From: Arthrobacter sp. StoSoilB22
GTDB taxonomy: Bacteria; Actinomycetota; Actinomycetes; Actinomycetales; Micrococcaceae
Direction of reading: 5' to 3'
NCBI RefSeq assembly: GCF_019977315.1
Contig: NZ_AP024652.1
Coordinates: 3,782,001-3,846,000, forward strand
DNA length: 64,000 nucleotides
Of the stretch, positions 57,290-64,000 are shown one piece after another (position 1 is the first letter of the stretch; each line of letters begins with the position of its first letter). The position numbers and the translations under genes are program-made. The notes under the pieces are model-generated. The model was not told the origin of the DNA. It saw only the letters and a list, made by a program, of their open reading frames with translations, and searched no databases.

Positions 57290-58921
57290 GTGGCACGTGG
57301 CGACGGAAAACTTTCTCATGATCTTCTCCCCGGCGAAAAAGGCCCTCAGGACGCTTGTGGCGTCTTTGGGGTTTGGGCTCCCGGTGAAGAAGTAGCAAAA
57401 CTCACCTATTACGGGCTGTATGCGCTGCAGCACCGCGGACAAGAATCGGCTGGTATTGCTACCAGTGACGGCAAGCGCATCAATGTCTATAAGGACATGG
57501 GCCTTGTGTCCCAGGTCTTCGATGAGACAACCCTGAACACCCTTACCGGGCACCTGGCCGTTGGCCACTGCCGGTACTCCACCACCGGTGCAAGCCACTG
57601 GGCCAATGCGCAGCCCACCCTGGGCGCTACCGCAACAGGCACTGTTGCCCTGGCCCACAACGGCAACCTGACCAACACCGCTGAACTCCGGGAAATGATC
57701 CTGGAGCGCAACGACGGCCAGCTGACTGGTGAAATGAAGCAGGGCAACACCTCGGACACCGCACTGGTGACCGCTCTCCTTGAGGGCGAAGAGCGAAAGA
57801 CCCTGGAGCAGACCGCACTGGAGCTGCTGCCCAAGATCAAGGGTGGCTTCTGCTTCGTCTTCATGGATGAAGGAACCCTCTACGCAGCCCGCGATACGTA
57901 CGGCATCCGCCCGCTGTGTCTGGGCCGCCTGGAGCGCGGCTGGGTTGTCGCCTCTGAGCAAGCCGGCTTGGCTACTGTTGGCGCCAGCTTCATCCGTGAG
58001 ATCGAGCCCGGCGAATTCATTGCCATCGACGAGGACGGCGTCCGTTCGCAGCGCTTCGCCGAGGCAACTCCCGCCGGCTGTGTCTTCGAGTACGTTTACC
58101 TCGCCCGCCCGGATGCTGCCATTGCCGGCCGCTCCGTGTACGAGGCCCGTGTTGAGATGGGCCGCCAGTTGGCCCGCGAAAACACGCATGAGGCAGACCT
58201 CGTCATTCCGGTTCCCGAGTCCGGTACCCCCGCGGCTGTTGGTTACGCTGAGCAGTCCGGCATCCCGTTCGCGCACGGCTTCGTCAAGAACGCGTACGTG
58301 GGCCGCACCTTCATCCAGCCCTCGCAGACGCTGCGCCAGCTGGGTATCCGGCTCAAGCTCAACGCCTTGGAATCCGTGATCCGTGGCAAGCGCATTGTTG
58401 TAGTTGATGACTCGATCGTCCGCGGCAACACGCAGCGTGCCATTGTTCGGATGCTCCGCGAAGCCGGTGCCGCAGCAGTGCACGTCAAGATTTCCTCACC
58501 CCCGGTTCAGTGGCCTTGCTTCTACGGCATCGACTTCGCGTCCCGCGCGGAACTCATCGCCAACGGCGCCACCATCGAGGAGATCTCCCAGGCTATCGGC
58601 GCTGACTCGCTGGCCTACATCTCCGAGGACGGCATGATCGGCGCTACCCAGCAGCCGCGCGAGCGCCTCTGCACGGCCTGTTTCACCGGCAAATACCCCA
58701 TCGAGCTGCCGCACGCGGACAAGTTGGGCAAGAACCTGCTGGAGCGCACCGATCTTGGTGGCCTGGAACCGGCCGCCCAGACCGAGTCCGTGGACGATAC
58801 CGAGGACCCTGCCGACAAGCCGGGTGCCACGGGTTGCGATCCCGGACCTGACGCTGAATTCGAAAACCTGCTTACCGACGCTGATCGTTTGACCGACGCC
58901 GACAAGAAAGAGTCTGTATGA
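57290..58921 (+). CDS. purF: amidophosphoribosyltransferase
   Basis: A 543-residue enzyme for the first committed step of purine synthesis: PRPP plus glutamine to phosphoribosylamine. After a short propeptide the catalytic Cys is in GPQDACGVFGVWAPGEEVAK (residue about 22-24). Other markers: YALQHRGQESAGI, GHCRYSTTGASHWANAQPT (glutaminase site), VVDDSIVRGNTQRAIV (PRPP motif) and LCTACFTGKYPIELP. A tail of about 45 acidic residues follows. It starts at GTG 57290 and the stop overlaps the purM start as ATGA. Confidence 0.96.
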   Translation: MARGDGKLSHDLLPGEKGPQDACGVFGVWAPGEEVAKLTYYGLYALQHRGQESAGIATSDGKRINVYKDMGLVSQVFDETTLNTLTGHLAVGHCRYSTTGASHWANAQPTLGATATGTVALAHNGNLTNTAELREMILERNDGQLTGEMKQGNTSDTALVTALLEGEERKTLEQTALELLPKIKGGFCFVFMDEGTLYAARDTYGIRPLCLGRLERGWVVASEQAGLATVGASFIREIEPGEFIAIDEDGVRSQRFAEATPAGCVFEYVYLARPDAAIAGRSVYEARVEMGRQLARENTHEADLVIPVPESGTPAAVGYAEQSGIPFAHGFVKNAYVGRTFIQPSQTLRQLGIRLKLNALESVIRGKRIVVVDDSIVRGNTQRAIVRMLREAGAAAVHVKISSPPVQWPCFYGIDFASRAELIANGATIEEISQAIGADSLAYISEDGMIGATQQPRERLCTACFTGKYPIELPHADKLGKNLLERTDLGGLEPAAQTESVDDTEDPADKPGATGCDPGPDAEFENLLTDADRLTDADKKESV

Positions 58922-60066
58922 GCTCCGCAACACCCGCCGCTGAGAACAATTCCGGTATCACCTACGCCTCCGCGGGTGTCGACGTCGAAGCGGGAGACCG
59001 CGCCGTCGAACTCATGAAGGGCGCCATCAAGGCGACCCACAACACCTCGGTGATTGGCGGCGTCGGCGGTTTCGCTGGCCTGTACGACGTCTCAAAGCTG
59101 CTGACCTACAAGAAGCCGCTGCTGGCAACCTCCACGGACGGTGTTGGCACCAAGGTGGCCATTGCCCAGGCCATGGACATCCACGACACCATCGGTTTCG
59201 ACCTGGTGGGCATGGTGGTGGACGACATCGTTGTGGTGGGTGCTGAGCCGCTCTACATGACCGACTACATCGCCTGCGGCAAGGTTGTCCCGGAGCGCAT
59301 CGCTGACATTGTGCGCGGTATCGCAGCGGCTTGCTCCGTTGCCGGCACCGCACTGGTTGGCGGCGAAACCGCCGAGCACCCCGGCCTTCTGGGCGAGCAC
59401 GAATACGATGTGGCAGGTGCCGCCACCGGCATCGTCGAGGCCGACGCCCTGCTGGGCCCGGACCGCGTCCGCGCCGGCGACGTCGTGATCGGCATGGCCT
59501 CCTCCGGCCTGCACTCCAACGGTTACTCCCTGGTCCGCCGCGTCATCAACCACGCCGGTTGGGCCCTGGACCGCCAGGTGTCCGAACTCGGACGCACCTT
59601 GGGCGAGGAACTTCTGGAGCCCACCCGCGTTTACGCAGCCGACTGCCTGGACCTGGCCCGCACCTTCCCGGTGCACTCGGCCAACGCGGTTCACGGCTTC
59701 AGCCACGTCACCGGCGGCGGCCTGGCAGCCAACCTCGCACGCGTCCTCCCGCAGGGCCTGGTGGCCACGGTTGACCGCAACACCTGGGAACTGCCCGCCA
59801 TCTTCAAACTGGTTTCCGAGCTGGGCAACGTTCCGCTGGCCGACCTGGAGCGCACGCTGAACCTTGGCGTGGGCATGGTTGCCATTGTTTCGGCCGAAGC
59901 AGCAGACGCCGCAGTGGCCCGCCTCAACGACCGCGGCCTGCCGTCCTGGGTGATGGGCACCGTTTCCGCGGACTCTGACTCGAGCGACAAGACCGGTCCG
60001 GACTACGTCCAGGGTGCCAAGGGCGTCGACGGCGGCGCTGTCCGTTTGGTGAACGCCTACGCCTAA
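58918..60066 (+). CDS. purM: phosphoribosylformylglycinamidine cyclo-ligase
   Basis: A 382-residue AIR synthetase: ITYASAGVDVEAGDRAVELM at the start, LLATSTDGVGTKVAIAQAM, VDDIVVVGAEPLYMTDYIACG, GTALVGGETAEHPG and GFSHVTGGGLAANLARVLP. It closes FGAM to AIR with ATP in purine synthesis. It overlaps purF by 4 bp (ATGA) and is followed by a strong terminator, so purF-purM form the transcription unit. Confidence 0.96.
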   Translation: MSSATPAAENNSGITYASAGVDVEAGDRAVELMKGAIKATHNTSVIGGVGGFAGLYDVSKLLTYKKPLLATSTDGVGTKVAIAQAMDIHDTIGFDLVGMVVDDIVVVGAEPLYMTDYIACGKVVPERIADIVRGIAAACSVAGTALVGGETAEHPGLLGEHEYDVAGAATGIVEADALLGPDRVRAGDVVIGMASSGLHSNGYSLVRRVINHAGWALDRQVSELGRTLGEELLEPTRVYAADCLDLARTFPVHSANAVHGFSHVTGGGLAANLARVLPQGLVATVDRNTWELPAIFKLVSELGNVPLADLERTLNLGVGMVAIVSAEAADAAVARLNDRGLPSWVMGTVSADSDSSDKTGPDYVQGAKGVDGGAVRLVNAYA

Positions 60067-60087
60067 GCGCGTTATGGCCTTGTAAAG

Positions 60088-60119
60088 AGAGCGGCCGGGC
60101 AGTGCCCGGCCGCTCTTTT
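60088..60119 (+). terminator. intrinsic terminator after purM
   Basis: AGAGCGGCCGGGCA (60088-60101) pairs with the complement ending at 60116, with a tight loop around GTG, followed by TTTT. It is 22 bases after the purM stop and also lies at the end of the convergent VOC genes. Confidence 0.85.
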
Positions 60120-60126
60120 GCTCTTC

Positions 60127-60897
60127 CTAGACCTGAATCAGGCTCAGTACCCCGCCTTGCGGATCCCGGATGGTAGCGAGGGAGCCCGTCTCAGGCTTGT
60201 CTTCCGGCTCCACCAGAAGCTCTCCCCCGGCTTCCACGGCCGCCTCAGCTGCTGTGCGCACATCCGCTACGCCAAAGTAAATTTGCCAGCCGGCGTCATC
60301 ACCCTCATCGGCAGGAACAACGCCGGCCACTTCGTCACCGTTGACCATCAACGTGCTGTAGCTGCCGCCGTCGTCCTGGGGATATTCAGTGACTTCGTGC
60401 CTGAAAAGCTGCTGGAAAAACGCGACGGCGGCCTGCGGCTCAGGCGTCAATAGTTCAGCCCACGCCAACGCCCCTGGCTCGTTGAACAAATGACTACCTG
60501 TGTGGGTTCCGGCTTGCCAGATCCCGGTGGTCCCACCGCCCGGAGGTTCAATGAACGCCAGGACTCCCGTGTCCGCAACGGGCTCGGGACCGAACTGAAG
60601 CTTGCCACCAGCGTGGACCGCGTCCCCGGCAATCTCGTCGGTGTCAGTGGCCGATAAATAGATGTTCCACTGGCCATGCGTGCCAGCGGCCTCCTGCCTC
60701 GGATTTTGCGGCGCAATGACGGCCACCAGCTGATCCTTGACGAACGCCTGCGCATAGCTGCGGCCGTCCGGGGTGGGCAGGTCCTTGAAGGTCCAGCCAA
60801 ACACCTGCCCGTAGAAGGTCTTGGCTGCCGCGACGTCCCTCGTCTGAAGGTCGGCCCAGCACGGCTCACCACTGGCGTAATGCTTGCGGGAGCTCAT
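60127..60897 (-). CDS. two-domain VOC (glyoxalase/bleomycin-resistance-like) protein
   Basis: A 256-residue protein made of two VOC domains. Each has the start pattern 'G-x-P-C-W-x-D-L-x-x-x-D-x-x-x-A-x-x-FY' (here SGEPCWADLQTRDVAAAKTFYGQ, and EPGALAWAELLTPEPQAAVAFF), and each ends in a strand with a possible metal Glu (VLAFIEPPGGGTTG, GSLATIRDPQGG). The activity is unknown; such proteins include glyoxalases, dioxygenases and drug-binding proteins. It overlaps the next upstream gene, its paralogue, by 4 bp (ATGA). Confidence 0.82.
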   Translation of the reverse strand: MSSRKHYASGEPCWADLQTRDVAAAKTFYGQVFGWTFKDLPTPDGRSYAQAFVKDQLVAVIAPQNPRQEAAGTHGQWNIYLSATDTDEIAGDAVHAGGKLQFGPEPVADTGVLAFIEPPGGGTTGIWQAGTHTGSHLFNEPGALAWAELLTPEPQAAVAFFQQLFRHEVTEYPQDDGGSYSTLMVNGDEVAGVVPADEGDDAGWQIYFGVADVRTAAEAAVEAGGELLVEPEDKPETGSLATIRDPQGGVLSLIQV

Positions 60898-61676
60898 GCC
60901 GTCAAACCTGTCATGATGCTGAACGCTGCGCCCGCAGGGTCCATGAGAACTGCCATTCGTCCAACTCCCGCTACGTCAAAGGCCGGGGCGATCACGTGGC
61001 TCCCCAACTCAACGGCCTGCTCCACCGAGGAGTCAATATCCACCACGTTGAAGTACGTCATCCAGAACGGTGACAGCCCCTCAATGGGCAGCTTGAGCGC
61101 ACCGGCAATACGTCTCCCACTCACCAGCAGGCTGGTGTACTCCTGCAGCTCACCGGCTGGCCCGGTTTCGCTGCTGCACCCGGTCACAGCTTCATAGAAG
61201 GCTACGGCTTTGGGGACATCATTTGTCTGCAGTTCATTCCAAATCATGGCTCCCGGCTCATTGACCAGACCCGACCCGGGATGGCTGCCCGCCTCCCAGA
61301 AACCGATCTGGGCACCGGTGGGATCTGTGGCGAAGAACATACGGCCGCTGCCGTTAGGAACCGAATCCGGAGGAGAAAGAAGGGTGCCGCCAGCTGCCTC
61401 TACTCTCCGGGCTGCCTCGTCCGCGGAATCAACAGCAAGGTAATTTGCCCAATAGGAGGGCATTCCCTCGGGTGCATCAGGCTGGTGCTGCATCATCCCG
61501 GCCACGTAGCGGCCGTGGAGTTTGGCCATGTAATAAGTCATGCCATTTCCAGCATCCATGGCGTCCAGCTCCCATCCGAAGAGGTCGCTGTAAAACTTCT
61601 TGGAAACATCAATGTCGGTGGAGGACAGGTCCACCCAACACGGTGTTCCCTGCTGATAACTCTGGACCTCCGGCAT
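60894..61676 (-). CDS. two-domain VOC protein, paralogue
   Basis: A 260-residue protein with the same two-domain layout as its neighbour: GTPCWVDLSSTDIDVSKKFY, GRMFFATDPTGAQIGFWEAG, then EPGAMIWNELQTNDVPKAVA and MAVLMDPAGAAFSIMTG. The two genes are likely an old tandem duplication, co-transcribed with coupled translation. ATG 61676 is preceded by GGGTAATCC-type sequence on the minus strand. A bidirectional hairpin lies between it and the DUF3073-type gene. Confidence 0.82.
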   Translation of the reverse strand: MPEVQSYQQGTPCWVDLSSTDIDVSKKFYSDLFGWELDAMDAGNGMTYYMAKLHGRYVAGMMQHQPDAPEGMPSYWANYLAVDSADEAARRVEAAGGTLLSPPDSVPNGSGRMFFATDPTGAQIGFWEAGSHPGSGLVNEPGAMIWNELQTNDVPKAVAFYEAVTGCSSETGPAGELQEYTSLLVSGRRIAGALKLPIEGLSPFWMTYFNVVDIDSSVEQAVELGSHVIAPAFDVAGVGRMAVLMDPAGAAFSIMTGLTA

Positions 61677-61714
61677 GGATTACCCTTTCAACGCGCCCGG
61701 ACTCCAGCCTACGC

Positions 61715-61770
61715 AAAAAAGGACCCCCAGGATACGCCAATGATCGGCGCGGCCTGAGGGCCTTTTTTAA
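61715..61770 (-). terminator. hairpin with A and T tracts between DUF3073-type gene and VOC genes
   Basis: AAAAAAGGACCCCCAGG and CCTGAGGGCCTTTTTT pair imperfectly around an inner stem GCC/GGC, leaving A and T runs on both strands. It fits an intrinsic terminator for the minus-strand gene at 61861-62085. Confidence 0.7.
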
Positions 61771-61860
61771 AAGAAATACGGCATTCAAAAATGCGCGATG
61801 ACCGTAATGTACGACGGCGGTCCGCAACTCAGCGCCAAAGGCACCTGTTGGTTGCGACAG

Positions 61861-62085
61861 CTATCCGATCCGACGGGTGTCTACCTCGTCGTCGTCATCT
61901 TCCGCGTACTTATCCTCGTAGGCCGAATAGTCCGGCTCCGGGGGATCGTCGGGGAAGTGGCTCTTTACACGACTGGACGGACCCGTGAGCTCCCGCTCAA
62001 GTGCCGAATAGTCAGTGTTCGGGGAGTAGTACTTAATATCCCGAGCCTGCTTGGTAGCTTTTGCCTTTTGACGGCCGCGCCCCAT
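61861..62085 (-). CDS. DUF3073-type small protein
   Basis: A 74-residue protein, basic at the start (MGRGRQKAKATKQARDIKYY) and very acidic at the end (YEDKYAEDDDDEVD), with SPNTDYSALERELTG in the middle. This matches the actinobacterial DUF3073 family, which is commonly found near purM. Function unknown. ATG 62085 follows GGGGGTCAC; the longer frame from 62160 adds residues without family similarity. Confidence 0.85.
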   Translation of the reverse strand: MGRGRQKAKATKQARDIKYYSPNTDYSALERELTGPSSRVKSHFPDDPPEPDYSAYEDKYAEDDDDEVDTRRIG

Positions 62086-62328
62086 GGCGTGACCCCCTTT
62101 TGTACTTGGACCGGAGGTGGTCACCTTGGCTATCGGTGAGGCCCCGGAATGTTTGGTCAATTTGTCGTATGTCTAGATTACATGCTTTCGAGGGTGCCTG
62201 CGCGCCACCGGGAGCCCGCGCCCGGGCCGACTACAGTCGAAACCACGCCGATGCACCTCCAAGAGAGGCGAAAATTGGGTAGAGTCGGCCTCAATGCGGC
62301 TCCACAGCAGGAAGGCACACCCCGGAAT

Positions 62329-63258
62329 ATGAGCCAGGACAACACTTCACCCCGCGATGGTTCACCACGCGATCAAGGCGAGGATGGAGTACCTTCCGCG
62401 CCCCAAACGCCGCCGTCACCAGGCCAACAACCGCCAGCAGCTCCTTGGGCGCCGCCGTCAGGCCTTCAACCGGATCCCGCCCCTGAGCTTGACCCGGATT
62501 TTGTGCCCAACCCGGCAGAGCAGCCCGACCCCGCGCTGCCACCCGCGGATGCAGACTCAGGCAAAGACGGCGCCGCACCCATTTACGCGGGCTCACAGCC
62601 TTACCAGGGCCAGCAGCCGGGCTCACAGCCTTACCAGGGCCAGCAGCCGTACGCACAGCCGTCCTATTCAGGCCAACAGCCGTACACCAGCGAGCAACCT
62701 TATCCAGGACAACAATGGCCGGCCCCGGATGGTCAGCCGGAACCTCACGGAGACCCCATCAAGCGTCAACGTTTGGTGATCGGCGGGATCGTCGTGGGCG
62801 TTCTCATACTTATTGGTGTTGTCATCTGGGTTTTGCTGAACCTGCTGGGGACGCGCCCTGAAGCGGCCGTGTCTACGCCCAGCGCGGCCCCCACAGCCGG
62901 GCCGCTCCCCCGCGACGCGGAGGCCAAGGACTTCCAAGTGGGCGACTGCTTCTCAGACTTTGATGCCAACTCTTCAAAGGCCAGAACCGTTGCCTGCGAC
63001 ACGGAGCACTCCGCCCAACTGGGTGCCGTCTTTAGCTATGCGGCTGATGAGTCCTTCCCGGGAACCAACGCCCTGAGGGACAAGGGACGCGAGGTTTGCA
63101 AAGACGTGAAGCTCAACGAGGCGGCCGACAACTACGTACTGCTCCAGCAGAACGTCTACCCGAGCACCACTAGTTGGGATCGGGGCGACCGCCGCGTTGA
63201 TTGCTTCATCGTGGTGGATTCAGGCAACACCATCAAGGAAGATCTCCTCAAGAAGTAG
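62329..63258 (+). CDS. membrane-anchored Septum_form-domain protein with Pro/Gln-rich N terminus
   Basis: A 309-residue protein. The N-terminal about 145 residues are disordered, Pro/Gln-rich, with repeated SQPYQGQQP and GQQPY units. One membrane helix follows (LVIGGIVVGVLILIGVVIWVL). The outer C-terminal domain starts FQVGDCFSDFDANSSKARTV and has RTVACDTEHSAQLGAVFSY, as in the actinobacterial 'septum formation' domain (paired Cys, 'C-x-x-x-H-x-x-Q-G' type motif). Its true function is not settled. The start is uncertain: ATG 62329 was chosen, while ATG 62149 and 62251 are possible. Confidence 0.75.
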   Translation: MSQDNTSPRDGSPRDQGEDGVPSAPQTPPSPGQQPPAAPWAPPSGLQPDPAPELDPDFVPNPAEQPDPALPPADADSGKDGAAPIYAGSQPYQGQQPGSQPYQGQQPYAQPSYSGQQPYTSEQPYPGQQWPAPDGQPEPHGDPIKRQRLVIGGIVVGVLILIGVVIWVLLNLLGTRPEAAVSTPSAAPTAGPLPRDAEAKDFQVGDCFSDFDANSSKARTVACDTEHSAQLGAVFSYAADESFPGTNALRDKGREVCKDVKLNEAADNYVLLQQNVYPSTTSWDRGDRRVDCFIVVDSGNTIKEDLLKK

Positions 63259-63262
63259 CCCG

Positions 63263-64000
63263 CTATCCCTGCTTCCTGCGGACCGTGAGGCCCGTACCGG
63301 CGGGAGTGCCGCCGTCGGGACCTGTCAGCGCTTCAAAGCCTTCAACGGTGAGTTCGTTCAGGTCAGCGGCTGTGTCCACCAGCACGGTGTCGCCGTCGCT
63401 GATTTCGCCTGCAAGGATCTCCTTGGCGAGGCGGTCGCCGATCTCCCGTTGAACCAGCCTGCGCAGTGGGCGTGCACCGTAGGCGGGATCGAAGCCGGAC
63501 ATGGCCAGCCACGCCCGTGCGCCGTCGGAGACTTCAAGGCTGAGGCGGCGCTCACGGAGCCGGTTGCCCAACTCGGCCACATGCAGTTCCACAATCCGGG
63601 CCAGTTCCTCCACGGACAGCGGATCAAACAGCACGATCTCGTCCAGGCGGTTCAGGAACTCGGGCTTGAACGATGCCTGCACTACCGCCATGACAGCCTC
63701 ACGCTTTGCTTTGGCATCCATGGTCGGGTCCACGAGGAACTGGCTGCCGGAGTTGGACGTCAGCACCAGGATGGTGTTGCGGAAGTCCACGGTGCGGCCT
63801 TGGCCGTCGGTGAGGCGTCCGTCGTCGAGAACCTGCAGGAGGATGTCGAAGACCTCCGGGTGGGCCTTTTCCACCTCGTCCAGCAGCACTACGGAGTACG
63901 GCCTGCGGCGGACAGCCTCGGTCAGCTGGCCACCCTCCTCGTAGCCGACATATCCCGGAGGGGCACCCACCAGGCGGGCCACCGAGTGCTTCTCGCTGTA
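63263..64000 (-). CDS. clpB: ClpB-type AAA+ disaggregase, C-terminal part
   Basis: The minus-strand frame enters from the right edge and ends at 63263, giving about 245 C-terminal residues. [59 protein letters not shown] (in parts; Walker B of the second AAA+ domain), [21 protein letters not shown] (Arg finger), and [17 protein letters not shown] (sensor 2) are all as in ClpB. With DnaK it rescues aggregated proteins. The last about 25 residues are a short Gly/Thr-rich tail. The N terminus and first AAA+ domain are outside the window. Confidence 0.9.
   Translation of the reverse strand, partial: YSEKHSVARLVGAPPGYVGYEEGGQLTEAVRRRPYSVVLLDEVEKAHPEVFDILLQVLDDGRLTDGQGRTVDFRNTILVLTSNSGSQFLVDPTMDAKAKREAVMAVVQASFKPEFLNRLDEIVLFDPLSVEELARIVELHVAELGNRLRERRLSLEVSDGARAWLAMSGFDPAYGARPLRRLVQREIGDRLAKEILAGEISDGDTVLVDTAADLNELTVEGFEALTGPDGGTPAGTGLTVRRKQG

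Overview
The window looks like a chromosomal segment of a high-GC actinobacterium of the Arthrobacter/Paenarthrobacter group. Reasons: high GC with actinobacterial protein families (DUF3073-type protein next to purM, Septum_form-type protein, sugar ABC operon without its own ATPase), GTG/ATGA overlap-coupled operons, and a soil-type catabolic repertoire (tartrate or D-malate, allantoin, sugars). This genus call is inference from gene content, not from a marker gene.

Layout. 0-11.6 kb: end of an enoyl-CoA hydratase gene, a thymidylate-kinase-like protein, an NrtR-type Nudix regulator divergent from an SPFH protein/NAD-kinase pair with two palindromic operators between them, then a LysR-regulated tartrate or D-malate dehydrogenase / DctA symporter / glycerate kinase operon, a solitary HsdR-N-like protein and a membrane protein. 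11.9-13.7 kb: secreted gamma-glutamyltransferase. 13.7-23.9 kb (minus strand): the most interesting locus, a tightly coupled RiPP operon that I read as a daptide cluster. It has an RRE recognition protein, a class III aminotransferase, an iron-alcohol-dehydrogenase homologue, three short precursor peptides that all end in Thr, a methyltransferase, a YcaO enzyme, an M50 intramembrane protease with an N-terminal RRE-like domain, an ABC exporter and a small membrane protein. The presence of a YcaO suggests a further modification beyond the C-terminal diamine that defines daptides.

24-34 kb: 22-bp repeats that may be an old IS end, a membrane-protein gene broken by a 52-bp tandem duplication, an alpha/beta hydrolase, an EamA transporter, a PadR remnant, and a LacI-controlled sugar ABC transporter/ThuA/Gfo-Idh operon with two identical operators. 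34-37.6 kb: a lower-GC two-gene Gabija-type anti-phage system. 38.4-46 kb: glyoxylate and allantoin catabolism (hyi, glxR, gcl, glxK, allB), a winged-helix protein and a Bcp peroxiredoxin. 46-50 kb: a partner-switching module (response-regulator-PP2C, STAS, HATPase) wrapped around a membrane glycosyltransferase. 50.2-52.2 kb: lipoprotein, WXG100-calpain fusion and a small protein, possibly a secreted effector set. 52.2-53.5 kb: IS3-family element. 53.6-56.7 kb: PucG-like aminotransferase, PAP2 phosphatase, uraD and uraH, which complete urate/allantoin breakdown. 56.7-64 kb: a 59-bp perfect palindrome, purF-purM, two VOC proteins, the DUF3073 protein, a Septum_form protein and the 3' part of clpB.

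Two structural features are not explained by genes: a 32-bp tandem repeat (core CTCTCTCACATCCC) that starts directly after several stop codons between 46 and 53.6 kb, into one array of which the IS3 element appears to have inserted, and the perfect palindrome after uraH.
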